NCBI RefSeq assembly: GCF_947500695.1
Contig: NZ_CANMSS010000001.1
Coordinates: 248,001-312,000 of the forward strand
Reading direction: 5' to 3'
Length of the DNA: 64,000 nucleotides
Source: an uncultured Pseudoteredinibacter sp.
GTDB lineage: Bacteria > Pseudomonadota > Gammaproteobacteria > Pseudomonadales > Cellvibrionaceae
Shown piece after piece: positions 11,861 to 20,565 of this stretch. Made by a program: the position numbers and the translations under genes. Position 1 is the first letter of the stretch. Every line of letters starts with the position of its first letter. The notes under the pieces are model-generated. The model made no database searches. It was given only the letters and a program-made list of their open reading frames with translations, and had not been told where the DNA came from.

Positions 11861-13090
11861 ATGACCTTTAGTTTGATTCCACCTGACGCACACTTTGCGG
11901 TTGCAGCCGCCTTATTTGCCATTGCTTTGTTTGGCTTTTGGGCCGAGAAGCAAGCGTGGGGGCGGGTGCTTACGGGGGCGGTATGGGTTTTACTGCTCGC
12001 CATACTGGCATCGAATGTTGGCCTGATACCAAAATCGGCGGATTTCTATAATTTAGTTTTTAGCTATTTTGTGCCGGTCTTAATTCCATTGTTTTTATTA
12101 CGCGCCGATGTTAGAAAAATTATTGCAGAGTCTGGCCGCGTGGGGGTGGCGTTTTTATTGGCGGCTGTGGGAAGTGCCCTAGGGGCTATTATAGCCGTTA
12201 GCTTTATAGATCTCGGAGCAAAGGAAGCCGAGTTAGCAGGAATATTTACGGCAACCTATGTGGGTGGCTCGGTGAACTATGCTGCGTTGATTCAAGCTAC
12301 CGGCTTTGATGATGCCAGTGTTATTTCGGCAGCTACCGCCGTCGATAGTTTAATGAGTGCGGTATTTTTAGCGGTTATTGCCTTGATGCCGGCTTCAAAA
12401 TGGTTGCTGGAACGCTTTGCTCAACGTGATCATAGCGCTATCGATACCGCGGGTGATTTGGGAATCAACGATGGTAGAGCTGAGCAGGCTGCGCGAGATA
12501 AAAATACTATCAGCGCTTTTTCTCTTTGTGCGGCGATTGTTTTTAGTATCTCGGTGGTGGCGTTGTCTGATGGACTGATTGCGTTTTTACAACACAGTTT
12601 TGAAGGCAGTAACTTTAAGCCATTGCGCTATATATTTATAACCTTGTTCTCGGTATTACCGGCAACATTCGCACCCAAAACGATGCAATCCCTACGAGGG
12701 GGTGAAGAAATCGGTTTGATTCTAGCCTTTGTATTTTTCGCCGCTATATGTGCTGGCGCTGATGTTTTCGCCCTTATTGGGACAGCGCCTATTTTATTGC
12801 TGTTTGTGGTTGTGCTTTTGGTGATACACGGCTTGGTGGTATTTGGGGGGGCTTATCTAATTAATTGGCTATTGCGAATCCTATCGAAGAAATCGGATTC
12901 CGCACAACTGTCATTGCCTGAGCTCATTATTGCTTCTAATGCCGCTATACTGGGAGCAACCACCGCTCCAGCGCTGGCGATGGCCAGGGGTTGGCCAGCT
13001 TTGGTGACGCCGGGAATTCTAGTAGGTGTGGCCGGTTATATTATCGGCACGCCCCTTGGAATTTTGGTGGTAAGTCTGCTTTCTAAATAA
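11861..13090 (+). CDS. DUF819 family integral membrane protein
   Basis: A 409-residue polytopic protein with about ten hydrophobic segments. Features match the DUF819 (YjcL-like) family: an early ASNVGLIPKSADFYNLVFSYFVPVLIPLFLL, the conserved FTATYVGGSVNYAAL, and a late IIASNAAILGATTAPALA with GVAGYIIGTPLG. The family looks like a transporter or permease, but its substrate is not established. It stands alone between two terminators, 260 bp after the chemoreceptor. The ATG at 11861 follows a weak TGGA. Confidence 0.88.
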   Translation: MTFSLIPPDAHFAVAAALFAIALFGFWAEKQAWGRVLTGAVWVLLLAILASNVGLIPKSADFYNLVFSYFVPVLIPLFLLRADVRKIIAESGRVGVAFLLAAVGSALGAIIAVSFIDLGAKEAELAGIFTATYVGGSVNYAALIQATGFDDASVISAATAVDSLMSAVFLAVIALMPASKWLLERFAQRDHSAIDTAGDLGINDGRAEQAARDKNTISAFSLCAAIVFSISVVALSDGLIAFLQHSFEGSNFKPLRYIFITLFSVLPATFAPKTMQSLRGGEEIGLILAFVFFAAICAGADVFALIGTAPILLLFVVVLLVIHGLVVFGGAYLINWLLRILSKKSDSAQLSLPELIIASNAAILGATTAPALAMARGWPALVTPGILVGVAGYIIGTPLGILVVSLLSK

Positions 13091-13156
13091 AGCCACCACA
13101 GGTTCATTATTTATCGCTGTTGCTTGAAAACTTATCTGCCATATCTATGCCCACAA

Positions 13157-13188
13157 AAAAGCCCAGTTAAAGACTGGGCTTTTCTTGA
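13157..13188. terminator. bidirectional terminator between DUF819 gene and ferredoxin gene
   Basis: AAAAGCCCAGT pairs with ACTGGGCTTTT around a short loop, with A-run and T-run on either side. It can serve the plus-strand DUF819 gene and the minus-strand ferredoxin gene. Confidence 0.9.
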
Positions 13189-13205
13189 TCAGTTAAAAAC
13201 TGAAA

Positions 13206-13526
13206 TCAATATTGTGAAGCGGGTAGGTGTACTACCAAGCCATCCATTTCTTCAGTGACGACTAGCTGGCAGCTAAGGCGGCTATTGTCTTTGGGATCGA
13301 CAACGGCTTCCAATAGGTCTTGCTCGGCGCTTTCAACAGCTGGCACTTTATCTTGCCATGCTTGGTCGACGTAGCAATGGCAGGTAGCACAGGCGCATGC
13401 ACCACCGCATTCAGCCAAGATACCATCGATCATATTGTCGACAGCACCCTGCATGACATTACTGCCAACTTCGACTTCGGCTTCAAACTGGTTGCCACTG
13501 GCATCGACATAGTTAATTAAAGGCAT
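13206..13526 (-). CDS. [2Fe-2S] ferredoxin, putidaredoxin/adrenodoxin type
   Basis: A 106-residue ferredoxin. The cluster ligands are in CGGACACATCHC (Cys-x5-Cys-x2-Cys) and the fourth in RLSCQL, the adrenodoxin/putidaredoxin arrangement. N-terminal INYVDASGNQFEAEVEVGSN and acidic MIDGILAECGG fit this class. Such ferredoxins pass electrons from a flavoprotein reductase to a cytochrome P450 or a Rieske oxygenase. The reductase is the next gene upstream on the same strand, about 100 bp away. No terminal oxygenase is in the window. IscX/Fdx-type housekeeping use is less likely because no isc genes are nearby. Confidence 0.9.
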   Translation of the reverse strand: MPLINYVDASGNQFEAEVEVGSNVMQGAVDNMIDGILAECGGACACATCHCYVDQAWQDKVPAVESAEQDLLEAVVDPKDNSRLSCQLVVTEEMDGLVVHLPASQY

Positions 13527-13627
13527 GGTTTTCCTCTTTTCCTTTGGCTAATCACTTTCTCTTGTTTGCCCCGTTTATACGGAGCTTTTGTATGGAACTT
13601 TTGTATAGAGCTTTGTTTGGCTGTAGC

Positions 13628-14854
13628 CTAAGCCAACAGCGATTTTAAATCAAAATCTGTATCGCATACGTGTCCAGGGCTCGGGTTTATGCCCTTGGCG
13701 AGTAATTGCTTAGCTTGCATAAACTCTTTAGCTTGGTTAATGCAGTCAACGGCTAATAATTGTTCACCTTTAAAATACCAAACACTGAAAGCACGGCTAT
13801 TATTGTCTCCGCGTACCAGCACCTGATCATAGCCCATATTAAAGCCGGCAATTTGCAGTTTAATGTCGTATTGATCTGACCAAAACCAAGGGTGCGTATG
13901 ATTGTCGATTTGCTTGCCGCAGATGCTGGCTGCGGCGGTTTTGGCCTGCTCAGTAGCGTTAGGTACGCTTTCGAGTCGCACCCGGCTACCAATCAGTTTA
14001 TGTGGGTAGGAGCTGCAATCACCGGCCGCGACGATATCTGGATCGCTGGTTTGCGTGTAGGCGTCTACGGCAATACCATTGTCGATCGTAAGGCCTGCTG
14101 CTTCGGCAAGCTCAATATTGGGTACGATACCTGCGCCAATAATCACCACATCGGCGGCAATGGTTTCGCCATTACTACAAAGCACAGATTCGACTTTAGC
14201 TTCACCTTGAATGGCATCGACACCCATTGAGGTAAGAATGTTTACGCCAGCCTCTGTGTGGATGTTCTGATAAAACTCTGAGATAACGGGGGCGGTAACC
14301 CGCTGTAAAATTCGCTCCATCATTTCTAAAACAGTAACTTCTACACCAAGCTTATTGAGTGCTGCTGCCGTTTCTAGACCTATATAACCGCCACCAATGA
14401 TGACGACTTTGGCGGGTTTTTGGTTCTTATCTAAATGTGCGCGAATGCCTTCGATATCGGCGACTGTGCGCAGATAATGCACACCTGCAAGATCGACCCC
14501 CGGTAATGGAATCTGGCGCGGTCTTGAGCCGGTGCAAAGTGCGAGCTTCTCGTAGCTAAGGGTTTCGCCATTATTAAGGGTGATGCTTTTGCTTTCGCGA
14601 TCAATACTATCGACACGTTGCCCCAACATAAATTCGGCGTCTATTTTGTCGTAAGCTGCGAGCGGGCGAATCAATAACTGTTGTAAGGTTTTCTCGCCAC
14701 TTAGAAATGTTTTTGATAGCGGTGGGCGGTGGTAGGGGGCATATGGCTCGTCGCCGATAATTATAATGCGGCCTTGCCAGCCTTCCTGACGCAAACTTGG
14801 CGCTAGCTGAGCGGCAGCGTGTGAAGCGCCGATAATGATACAGTTGCCTTGCAT
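13628..14854 (-). CDS. FAD-dependent ferredoxin reductase (putidaredoxin/rubredoxin reductase type)
   Basis: A 408-residue NAD(P)H:ferredoxin reductase. The N-terminal FAD dinucleotide motif IIIGASHAAAQLAPSLR, the PYHRPPLSK motif, the central NAD-binding VVIIGGGYIGLETAAAL, and TSDPDIVAAGDCSSYP are all diagnostic of this class. It would feed electrons to the adjacent [2Fe-2S] ferredoxin. The pair is typical of P450 systems, or of ring-hydroxylating oxygenases with separate components. The acceptor oxygenase must be encoded elsewhere. Confidence 0.92.
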   Translation of the reverse strand: MQGNCIIIGASHAAAQLAPSLRQEGWQGRIIIIGDEPYAPYHRPPLSKTFLSGEKTLQQLLIRPLAAYDKIDAEFMLGQRVDSIDRESKSITLNNGETLSYEKLALCTGSRPRQIPLPGVDLAGVHYLRTVADIEGIRAHLDKNQKPAKVVIIGGGYIGLETAAALNKLGVEVTVLEMMERILQRVTAPVISEFYQNIHTEAGVNILTSMGVDAIQGEAKVESVLCSNGETIAADVVIIGAGIVPNIELAEAAGLTIDNGIAVDAYTQTSDPDIVAAGDCSSYPHKLIGSRVRLESVPNATEQAKTAAASICGKQIDNHTHPWFWSDQYDIKLQIAGFNMGYDQVLVRGDNNSRAFSVWYFKGEQLLAVDCINQAKEFMQAKQLLAKGINPSPGHVCDTDFDLKSLLA

Positions 14855-14936
14855 AATGTCTCTCTATTATCCCACTGTTGTTTAGCTTCAATCGCGCGAT
14901 TGCGAAAAAGCAGTTTATTATAGGCCGTATAGAACA

Positions 14937-14961
14937 GTGGCTACCATATTAGGGTAGCCAC
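14937..14961 (-). terminator. possible terminator hairpin downstream of the GlxA-type regulator
   Basis: GTGGCTACC pairs perfectly with GGTAGCCAC around a short loop between the regulator stop and the ferredoxin reductase start. No clear U-run follows on either strand, so it may be a weak terminator or an attenuating hairpin. Confidence 0.4.
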
Positions 14962-14995
14962 ATCGCATTGGCAGTGACAATTTGCTGCAAATCTC

Positions 14996-16003
14996 TTAAC
15001 CGTCGGTACCGGAACGTTGCTGATTATGGAAGCGCTGGCGGTAGGCTCGTGGAGTCAAGCCGGTTTTACGCTGGAACAGTCGGCTAAATGAACTCAGATC
15101 TGTGTAGCCAACCTGCAGCATGACACTTTCTACCGGTAAGCCGCTGTTCTCTAGCATGCGCTTAGCAGTATCGATACGCAGGTTCTGCAAATAGCGGTTA
15201 GGGGTTTCATCTAATACTTGTTTAAAGCGGCGAATCAAGGTGCGTGTGCTAACCGCCAATTCATCAGCTAACTGGTTCAAGGAGAAACGCTCTTTCATAT
15301 TTCGTTGCAGCCAGGCTTGAGCTTTGCTGACCAATGGGTCGTTATGCTCAAGTTGGTTCTCCAAGGTCAAGAAGGCGGTTTGCTCGACTTCATTGGTGTT
15401 CAATAAGGTCGCTTTGGCGCATTGGTTTGCAATACTCTTACCCATAAAGCGCTCAATCAAGCGTAATGTCATTAACTGCTCAGAGTTGGCGGCAGCACCT
15501 GTCATCACACGTTGATGTTCGATATACAGCTGGCGGATATTGAGCTCAATATTGGGGTAGCGTTGGCGAAATTTCTTTTCCAGCCACCAACTGGTAGTTG
15601 CGATTCCACCGTTAAGTAATCCAGTCTCAGCAATGATGAAGCTACTGGTGCAATGACCCATAATCGTTTTGCCTTTGCCGTGTTGTTGACGAAGCCAATC
15701 TACCATCGGAGCCATTTGTTTTAGCTTGCGCCCGAACGGTAATTCACCTTCGTAAAACAAAGAGGGCACCACAATAACTTGGCAGTCATCAGCAAGGCTT
15801 AAATCACCGTCAACGTTAAAGCTAAGGCCGCCGACAGAGGCAACGCCTTGACCATCCATGGACAGCACCTTTGTGGCAAATTGCCCTTCGGTATCCCCAT
15901 GTTGTTTGCGCCAGTAGGCGTTTGCGATGTGCAGGTTGTCCTGCACCTTAGCGAGGCTTGAGGTGTAGCAACCGTCGTAAGCAATCAGAGCAATATTTGG
16001 CAT
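14996..16003 (-). CDS. GlxA-type AraC family regulator (DJ-1/PfpI + HTH)
   Basis: A 335-residue two-domain regulator. Residues about 1-190 are a DJ-1/PfpI-like class I glutamine amidotransferase fold with the nucleophile-elbow Cys in GHCTSSFIIAETGLLNGG. Residues about 230-325 form the AraC double HTH (FSLNQLADELAVSTRTLIRRFK; VESVMLQVGYTDLSSFSRLF). This architecture is found in regulators of amino acid, quaternary amine and catabolic genes. It lies 15 bp downstream of the TetR gene and is probably co-transcribed with it. The nearby ferredoxin/reductase and acyl-CoA genes are possible targets (inference). Confidence 0.9.
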   Translation of the reverse strand: MPNIALIAYDGCYTSSLAKVQDNLHIANAYWRKQHGDTEGQFATKVLSMDGQGVASVGGLSFNVDGDLSLADDCQVIVVPSLFYEGELPFGRKLKQMAPMVDWLRQQHGKGKTIMGHCTSSFIIAETGLLNGGIATTSWWLEKKFRQRYPNIELNIRQLYIEHQRVMTGAAANSEQLMTLRLIERFMGKSIANQCAKATLLNTNEVEQTAFLTLENQLEHNDPLVSKAQAWLQRNMKERFSLNQLADELAVSTRTLIRRFKQVLDETPNRYLQNLRIDTAKRMLENSGLPVESVMLQVGYTDLSSFSRLFQRKTGLTPRAYRQRFHNQQRSGTDG

Positions 16004-16018
16004 GGCTATATCTGCTGT

Positions 16019-16795
16019 CTATTGGTTATTTTTGCCAGAGTGGTCATTGTAACCAGTCTGATCATGAGTTTGTTGGTCATTATCGGCCAGTAACTTGTCC
16101 ATCAAGGACACTAAAAAATTCGCATAATCGTCGGTACTGGTTTCGTTCTGTTTGTACTTCCAGGATTTCAAATACCAGTCCTGAATTAAGGCCAGAAGGG
16201 CGGAAGCAGTGAGTTCGCTATTGGAACAATGCATCTCTCCGGCGGCGACGCCTTCTTCGATCAGCTCTTTGAGCTTGGCGGTATCGATAAGGTCAAATTG
16301 CTTGGCTTGATCTCTTTGCTGGCGTGCCATGGACTTGGATTCCATATACACAAAGCGATACCAAGGGCGAAACAGACTGCCCATATAGATATAGATTCGC
16401 AGCCTTGTGGCCAAGCGTTGTCTCGGACTGCCGCTTTCTAAATTTAGGGAGTAGGCCAGCGGTGCTAGGCGTTGGCTTAGAAAATCGTTGACCATCTGGG
16501 CCAGCATATCTTTACTGCTGATGTAGTTGTACAAACCGCCCATGCTGATGCCGGTGCTTTGGCTAAGATCGCGCAGACTCATCGCATCAAAGCCGCCTTT
16601 GCTGGCCAGTTCAAAAGTGGCATCAAAAATAATCTTCAGGTTTTTTACCGCGGCACTTTCACGCTTGACCTTGATATCTTCACGAAAAGCTTCGAAAAAT
16701 TGGCTGTAGACCGATTCGCGACAAACGGGTAGGCAGTGCTTAAAACTTGCGAAGCACTGTTCTTGGGGCCAATTGGCCTGTTCGTCGCTCATCAT
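16019..16795 (-). CDS. TetR family transcriptional regulator
   Basis: A 258-residue protein with a TetR HTH at about residues 50-100 (NLKIIFDATFELASKGGFDAMSLRDLSQ, then TGISMGGLYNYISSKD). It carries an unusual N-terminal extension of about 45 residues with two Cys (EQCFASFKHCLPVC). The C-terminal helical domain would bind a ligand, plausibly an acyl-CoA. It is divergent from the MDR/acyl-CoA dehydrogenase run, with a repeat-rich 334 bp region between. GGGGAAG precedes tandem ATG codons at 16795/16792. Confidence 0.88.
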   Translation of the reverse strand: MMSDEQANWPQEQCFASFKHCLPVCRESVYSQFFEAFREDIKVKRESAAVKNLKIIFDATFELASKGGFDAMSLRDLSQSTGISMGGLYNYISSKDMLAQMVNDFLSQRLAPLAYSLNLESGSPRQRLATRLRIYIYMGSLFRPWYRFVYMESKSMARQQRDQAKQFDLIDTAKLKELIEEGVAAGEMHCSNSELTASALLALIQDWYLKSWKYKQNETSTDDYANFLVSLMDKLLADNDQQTHDQTGYNDHSGKNNQ

Positions 16796-16836
16796 ATTGC
16801 TTCCCCATCGTCTGGTTTTGGCTGCGGATGCTTAGT

Positions 16837-16906
16837 GTTCTATCTAGCCCTATGCCGTTTTACGCTGTTCTATATGGCTCTAGGTCGTTCTAGTCGGCAC
16901 TAAGCC
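16837..16906. repeat. three imperfect 20-bp direct repeats in the TetR/MDR intergenic region
   Basis: Repeats start at 16837, 16867 and 16887 with shared pattern GTTCTA-x3-x-GC-x-CTA-x-G-x-C. A ten-base partial (GTTTTACGCT) lies between the first and second. The 10/20-base phasing is close to the DNA helical turn, which suggests protein binding sites, possibly for the adjacent TetR protein. This is inferred only from repetition and position. Confidence 0.6.
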
Positions 16907-16988
16907 GCAAGGTCTGTGCAAAAGGGACAAATTCCGCGCTCAGTTCGCCGAAACTTGACCAAACTTTTCACAGGCCTTGACGAATGTC

Positions 16989-17011
16989 TCGCTATCTAGG
17001 ATAAATAGCGA
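16989..17011. promoter_or_regulatory. inverted repeat, candidate operator before the MDR gene
   Basis: TCGCTAT and ATAGCGA form 7-base inverted arms separated by 9 bases, about 120 bp upstream of the MDR start. The size fits a TetR-family operator. Binding is not demonstrated. Confidence 0.45.
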
Positions 17012-17129
17012 ACGCTCGCTCTTTTTTAAAGAACCATAACGAATTTGTTTCAGTCTCGCAACGATATTTACGCTTTGATGATGACTGCAACGGCGAGATT
17101 TTTGTCAAATCAAACTATGAGGCTCCGCT

Positions 17130-18149
17130 ATGACTACGCCAATGAACACCGCGATAACCCTTAAGCAACGCCCCAATGGCGAAGTCCGAGATGAGGATTT
17201 TGAAATTACGCAAAGCCCTGTGCGCGAATTACAGGATGGTGAATTTCTTATAGAAAACAAATACTTATCCCTAGACCCCTATATGCGCCCGCGCCTCAAT
17301 GACATGCAAGGTTATATGGATCCCGTTGAAATTGGTGCTGTGATCGTGGGCGAAGCGGTCGGCGAAGTAATTGCCAGTAAAACGGATGCCTATCAGGTTG
17401 GGGATATCGTGACGGCCTATACCGGCTGGCAGACTCATTATATCGCCAAGGGCGATGAGCCAATGATCTACAAGGTAGATGCCAAAGGTTTGCCCTTATC
17501 AGTATTTTTGGGTGCGGCAGGTATGCCTGGGCGTACGGGTTATTTCGGTTTGACTGAAGTGGGCAAGCCGCAAACGGGCGAAACGATTGTGGTCTCTGCG
17601 GCATCGGGTGCGGTTGGTTCACTGGTAGGGCAGGTTGCCAAGTCGATGGGCTTACGTGTCGTTGGTGTGGCCGGTGGTGATCAGAAGTGTGGCTATGTCA
17701 CCGAAGAATTGGGTTTTGATGCTTGTGTAGATTATAAGGCTGGAAATTTAGATGCTGATCTAGCGGCGGCCTGTCCAAATGGCATTGATATCTATTTTGA
17801 GAATGTTGGCGGTGCAGTCACTCGTGCTGTATCCAAGTTGCTAAATAAAGGCTCTCGCGTACCGGTGTGTGGTTATGTATCGGCTTATAACGCCGAGGAT
17901 ATGGCTGCTGTTGAAACCCCATTCCATGTTTTTGGTGCAATGGAAGAGCCACCTGAGCACCGCTTCTTTTTGGTTACCGAATGGCAAGAGCAGCACGGTG
18001 AAGCGACGGCACTTCTAGCCAATAAAATTAAAGACGGTCAAGTGAAATACCGCGAGTCCGTAGCCGAAGGTATCGACAATGCTGTTGAGGCGTTCCGCGG
18101 TATGCTTAAAGGCAAAAATTTTGGTAAGCAAGTTGTAAAGCTAGGCTAA
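17130..18149 (+). CDS. zinc-independent MDR NADP-dependent oxidoreductase (YncB/CurA, prostaglandin-reductase type)
   Basis: A 339-residue medium-chain reductase. The N-terminal catalytic domain includes YLSLDPYMRPRL, typical of leukotriene B4 dehydrogenase/prostaglandin reductases. The Rossmann motif is VVSAASGAVGSLVGQVAKSMG, and YFENVGGAV plus RVPVCGYVSAYN are family signatures. It lacks the Cys/His zinc ligands of alcohol dehydrogenases. It reduces activated C=C bonds of enones using NADPH. GAGG lies 7 bases before the ATG. It is followed by two acyl-CoA dehydrogenases on the same strand. Confidence 0.92.
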   Translation: MTTPMNTAITLKQRPNGEVRDEDFEITQSPVRELQDGEFLIENKYLSLDPYMRPRLNDMQGYMDPVEIGAVIVGEAVGEVIASKTDAYQVGDIVTAYTGWQTHYIAKGDEPMIYKVDAKGLPLSVFLGAAGMPGRTGYFGLTEVGKPQTGETIVVSAASGAVGSLVGQVAKSMGLRVVGVAGGDQKCGYVTEELGFDACVDYKAGNLDADLAAACPNGIDIYFENVGGAVTRAVSKLLNKGSRVPVCGYVSAYNAEDMAAVETPFHVFGAMEEPPEHRFFLVTEWQEQHGEATALLANKIKDGQVKYRESVAEGIDNAVEAFRGMLKGKNFGKQVVKLG

Positions 18150-18206
18150 ATACTGGCTTTATGGATTTTGAATATAAATACCTAGCAAAAGTAAATGGAG
18201 TAAATC

Positions 18207-19412
18207 ATGAATATTGACTTTACCCAAGAAGAGCTGGACTTTCAGCAAGAAGTTCGTCAGTTCTTTGCGGAGCATTATCCAAAAGATATTCAAGAAAAAA
18301 TCAAAAATAATATACACCCAACGAAAGAGGATTTTATTCGTTGGCAGAAAATTTTGAATGATAAAGGTTGGCTAGCGGAAAACTGGCCAGTGGAATATGG
18401 CGGCACGGGTTGGACGCCTACCCAGAAGTACATAGTGCAACAAGAAAAAGCGCGTGCACATGTTCTAGGTACGATTCCATTTGGTGTCACCATGGTTGCA
18501 CCAGTTATTTATACCTATGGTAACGAAGAGCAAAAGAAACGCTTTTTGCCTGATATTTTAGAATCTAATGTGTGGTGGTGTCAGGGATATTCTGAGCCGG
18601 GCGCAGGTTCTGATTTGGCTGCTTTAAAAACCAGCGCTGTACGTGATGGTGACGACTATATCATCAACGGTACCAAAACCTGGACAACATTGGGCCACTG
18701 GGCTGAGTGGATGTTCTGTCTAGTACGTACAGATCCTGATGCACCAAAGAAACAGCAGGGCATTAGCTTTATCTTAATCGATATGACGAGCCCAGGTATT
18801 AGCGTATCGCCCATTTTAACGCTGGACGAAGAGCGTGAAGTGAACGAAGTACACTTTGATAATGTGCGCGTACCCGCCGTCAATCTTATTGGTGAAGAAA
18901 ACAAAGGTTGGACCTACGCTAAGTTATTGTTGACCCATGAGCGCACCAGTATTGCCAATGTGCAAAACTCTAAAGTGCGTTTGGAAAAAGTTAAGAGCTT
19001 GGCTAAAGAAACCCCAGCTCATGACGGCGAAGGCGTACTTTGGAAAGATGAAATGTTCCGTACCAAAGTGGCCAATGTTGAATTGGATTTAACCGCTTTG
19101 GAATACACTGAACTACGTACTTTAGCGGCGGTTGCTTCTGGTGGAGCACCTGGTCCTGAATCTTCTATTTTGAAGATTAAAGGTACTGAAGTTATGCAGG
19201 CCATTGATGAGTTGTTCGTGGAGCTCGCAGGCTACCACGCCATGCCGTTTACTCAAGCACAGTATCATGACGGCTTTGAAGGCGAGCGAATTGGCGATTG
19301 GTTTGAAACCAATACTGGCCCGCATTATTTCAATAACCGTAAGCAATCGATTTTCGGCGGCACCAACGAAATTCAAAAAGGCATTATTTGTAAGGCCGTG
19401 TTGGGTCTGTAA
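18207..19412 (+). CDS. acyl-CoA dehydrogenase, larger subunit type
   Basis: A 401-residue flavoprotein of the acyl-CoA dehydrogenase family. The N-terminal helical domain holds WLAENWPVEYGGTGW. The middle beta domain has WWCQGYSEPGAGSDLAALKT and NGTKTWTTLGHWAEWMFCLVRTD. The C-terminus has RKQSIFGGTNEIQKGIICKAVLGL, which binds FAD. It resembles long FadE26/FadE17-like subunits acting on bulky acyl-CoA. It is 10 bp upstream of a second, different dehydrogenase. GGAG lies 7 bases before the ATG. Substrate is not determinable from sequence. Confidence 0.93.
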   Translation: MNIDFTQEELDFQQEVRQFFAEHYPKDIQEKIKNNIHPTKEDFIRWQKILNDKGWLAENWPVEYGGTGWTPTQKYIVQQEKARAHVLGTIPFGVTMVAPVIYTYGNEEQKKRFLPDILESNVWWCQGYSEPGAGSDLAALKTSAVRDGDDYIINGTKTWTTLGHWAEWMFCLVRTDPDAPKKQQGISFILIDMTSPGISVSPILTLDEEREVNEVHFDNVRVPAVNLIGEENKGWTYAKLLLTHERTSIANVQNSKVRLEKVKSLAKETPAHDGEGVLWKDEMFRTKVANVELDLTALEYTELRTLAAVASGGAPGPESSILKIKGTEVMQAIDELFVELAGYHAMPFTQAQYHDGFEGERIGDWFETNTGPHYFNNRKQSIFGGTNEIQKGIICKAVLGL

Positions 19413-19422
19413 GGAGAAGAAC

Positions 19423-20556
19423 ATGGACTTTTCATTAAGCGAAGAACAACAGCTGTTAAAAGACAGCATTGAAAAATTTGTCAGCAGTGACTACGACTTC
19501 GAAGCACGTCGTGAGTTGGTAAATTCTGATTTGGGTTACAGTGCCGAGCACTGGGCTATGTTCGCTGAATTGGGCTGGTTGGGCATGGGCTTCTCCGAAG
19601 CCGACGGCGGTTATGGCGGTAGTGCCAGCGATTTAATGGTAATTATGCAGTCTTTTGGTAAAGGATTGGTAATTGAACCATTCTTGGCCAACTGCGTATT
19701 GGCCGGTGGCGCTGTGGCTGAGCTAGCTTCAGGTGCTCAAAAGGAAGCGTTGCTAGCTTCAGTGATCGGTGGCGAGCAACAGTTAGCGCTAGCCTATGCA
19801 GAGAAACAAGCTCGCTACAATGTGGCAAATTGCAAAACCCAAGCTCAAAAGTCAGGTGATGGTTACAGCATTAGCGGTGAAAAAATCGCTGTTTTGAATG
19901 GCGGTAATGCCGATACGATTTTAGTGTTAGCTCGTACTTCGGGTGTTCAAAGTGATGAAGCTGGCTTGTCTTTGTTTGCAGTACCTGCTGAGGCAGAAGG
20001 CCTAGAGCGAGTTGCCTACACTACCGTTGATGGCTTTACTGGTGCAGATATTAAACTTAGTAATGTACAGCTTGCCGCTGATGCCTTGGTAGGTGAAGAG
20101 GGCAATGCCTTTACTGCGCTAAACCGCGTGATGGATCGTGCTCGTCTTGCGGTTTGTGCGGAAGCTCTGGGTAATATGGAAACTCTGCTAACCAAAACCG
20201 TAGAGTACACAAAGACTCGGAAACAATTTGGCTTTACGCTGTCTTTCTTCCAGGCTCTGCAGCATCGTATGGCGGATATGTTTGTTGAATGTCAGCAGGC
20301 GCAGTCAATGTTGCTAATGGCGGCGATGAAATTTGACGCTAATGCTGAAGATGCGGGCACTGCCGTTTCGGCGGCAAAAGCTCGTATTGGCCAGGCCGCA
20401 AAGCTGGTCGGTCAAGAAGCTGTGCAATTGCATGGTGGTATGGGCGTTACTGATGAGCTGGATGTAGGTCACTATTTCAAACGCTTGACCATCATTGATA
20501 CTTTGTTTGGTAACACTGATTACCACTTAAAGCGTTATACGCAGGCGATGTCCTAA
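19423..20556 (+). CDS. acyl-CoA dehydrogenase, smaller, probably partner subunit
   Basis: A 377-residue acyl-CoA dehydrogenase family protein starting MDFSLSEEQQLLKDSIEKFV. The ATG at 19423 follows AAGGAGAAGA, so a longer upstream frame was rejected. It has FSEADGGYGGSASDLMVIM, LNRVMDRARLAVCAEALG and QLHGGMGVTDELDVGHYFKR, but the C-terminal tip is LFGNTDYHLKR rather than the GGTNEIQ motif of its neighbour. Loss of the canonical flavin/catalytic tip in one of two adjacent paralogues is typical of heterotetrameric (alpha2beta2) acyl-CoA dehydrogenases that act on steroid side-chain CoA esters. This is an inference. It ends at a strong terminator. Confidence 0.92.
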   Translation: MDFSLSEEQQLLKDSIEKFVSSDYDFEARRELVNSDLGYSAEHWAMFAELGWLGMGFSEADGGYGGSASDLMVIMQSFGKGLVIEPFLANCVLAGGAVAELASGAQKEALLASVIGGEQQLALAYAEKQARYNVANCKTQAQKSGDGYSISGEKIAVLNGGNADTILVLARTSGVQSDEAGLSLFAVPAEAEGLERVAYTTVDGFTGADIKLSNVQLAADALVGEEGNAFTALNRVMDRARLAVCAEALGNMETLLTKTVEYTKTRKQFGFTLSFFQALQHRMADMFVECQQAQSMLLMAAMKFDANAEDAGTAVSAAKARIGQAAKLVGQEAVQLHGGMGVTDELDVGHYFKRLTIIDTLFGNTDYHLKRYTQAMS

Positions 20557-20565
20557 AGCATGTAT

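Noticed and set aside
19204..19422. Longer N-terminus for the second acyl-CoA dehydrogenase
   Set aside because: The upstream codons overlap the previous gene in another frame; AAGGAGAAGA directly precedes ATG at 19423, which begins the typical MDFSLSEEQ sequence.
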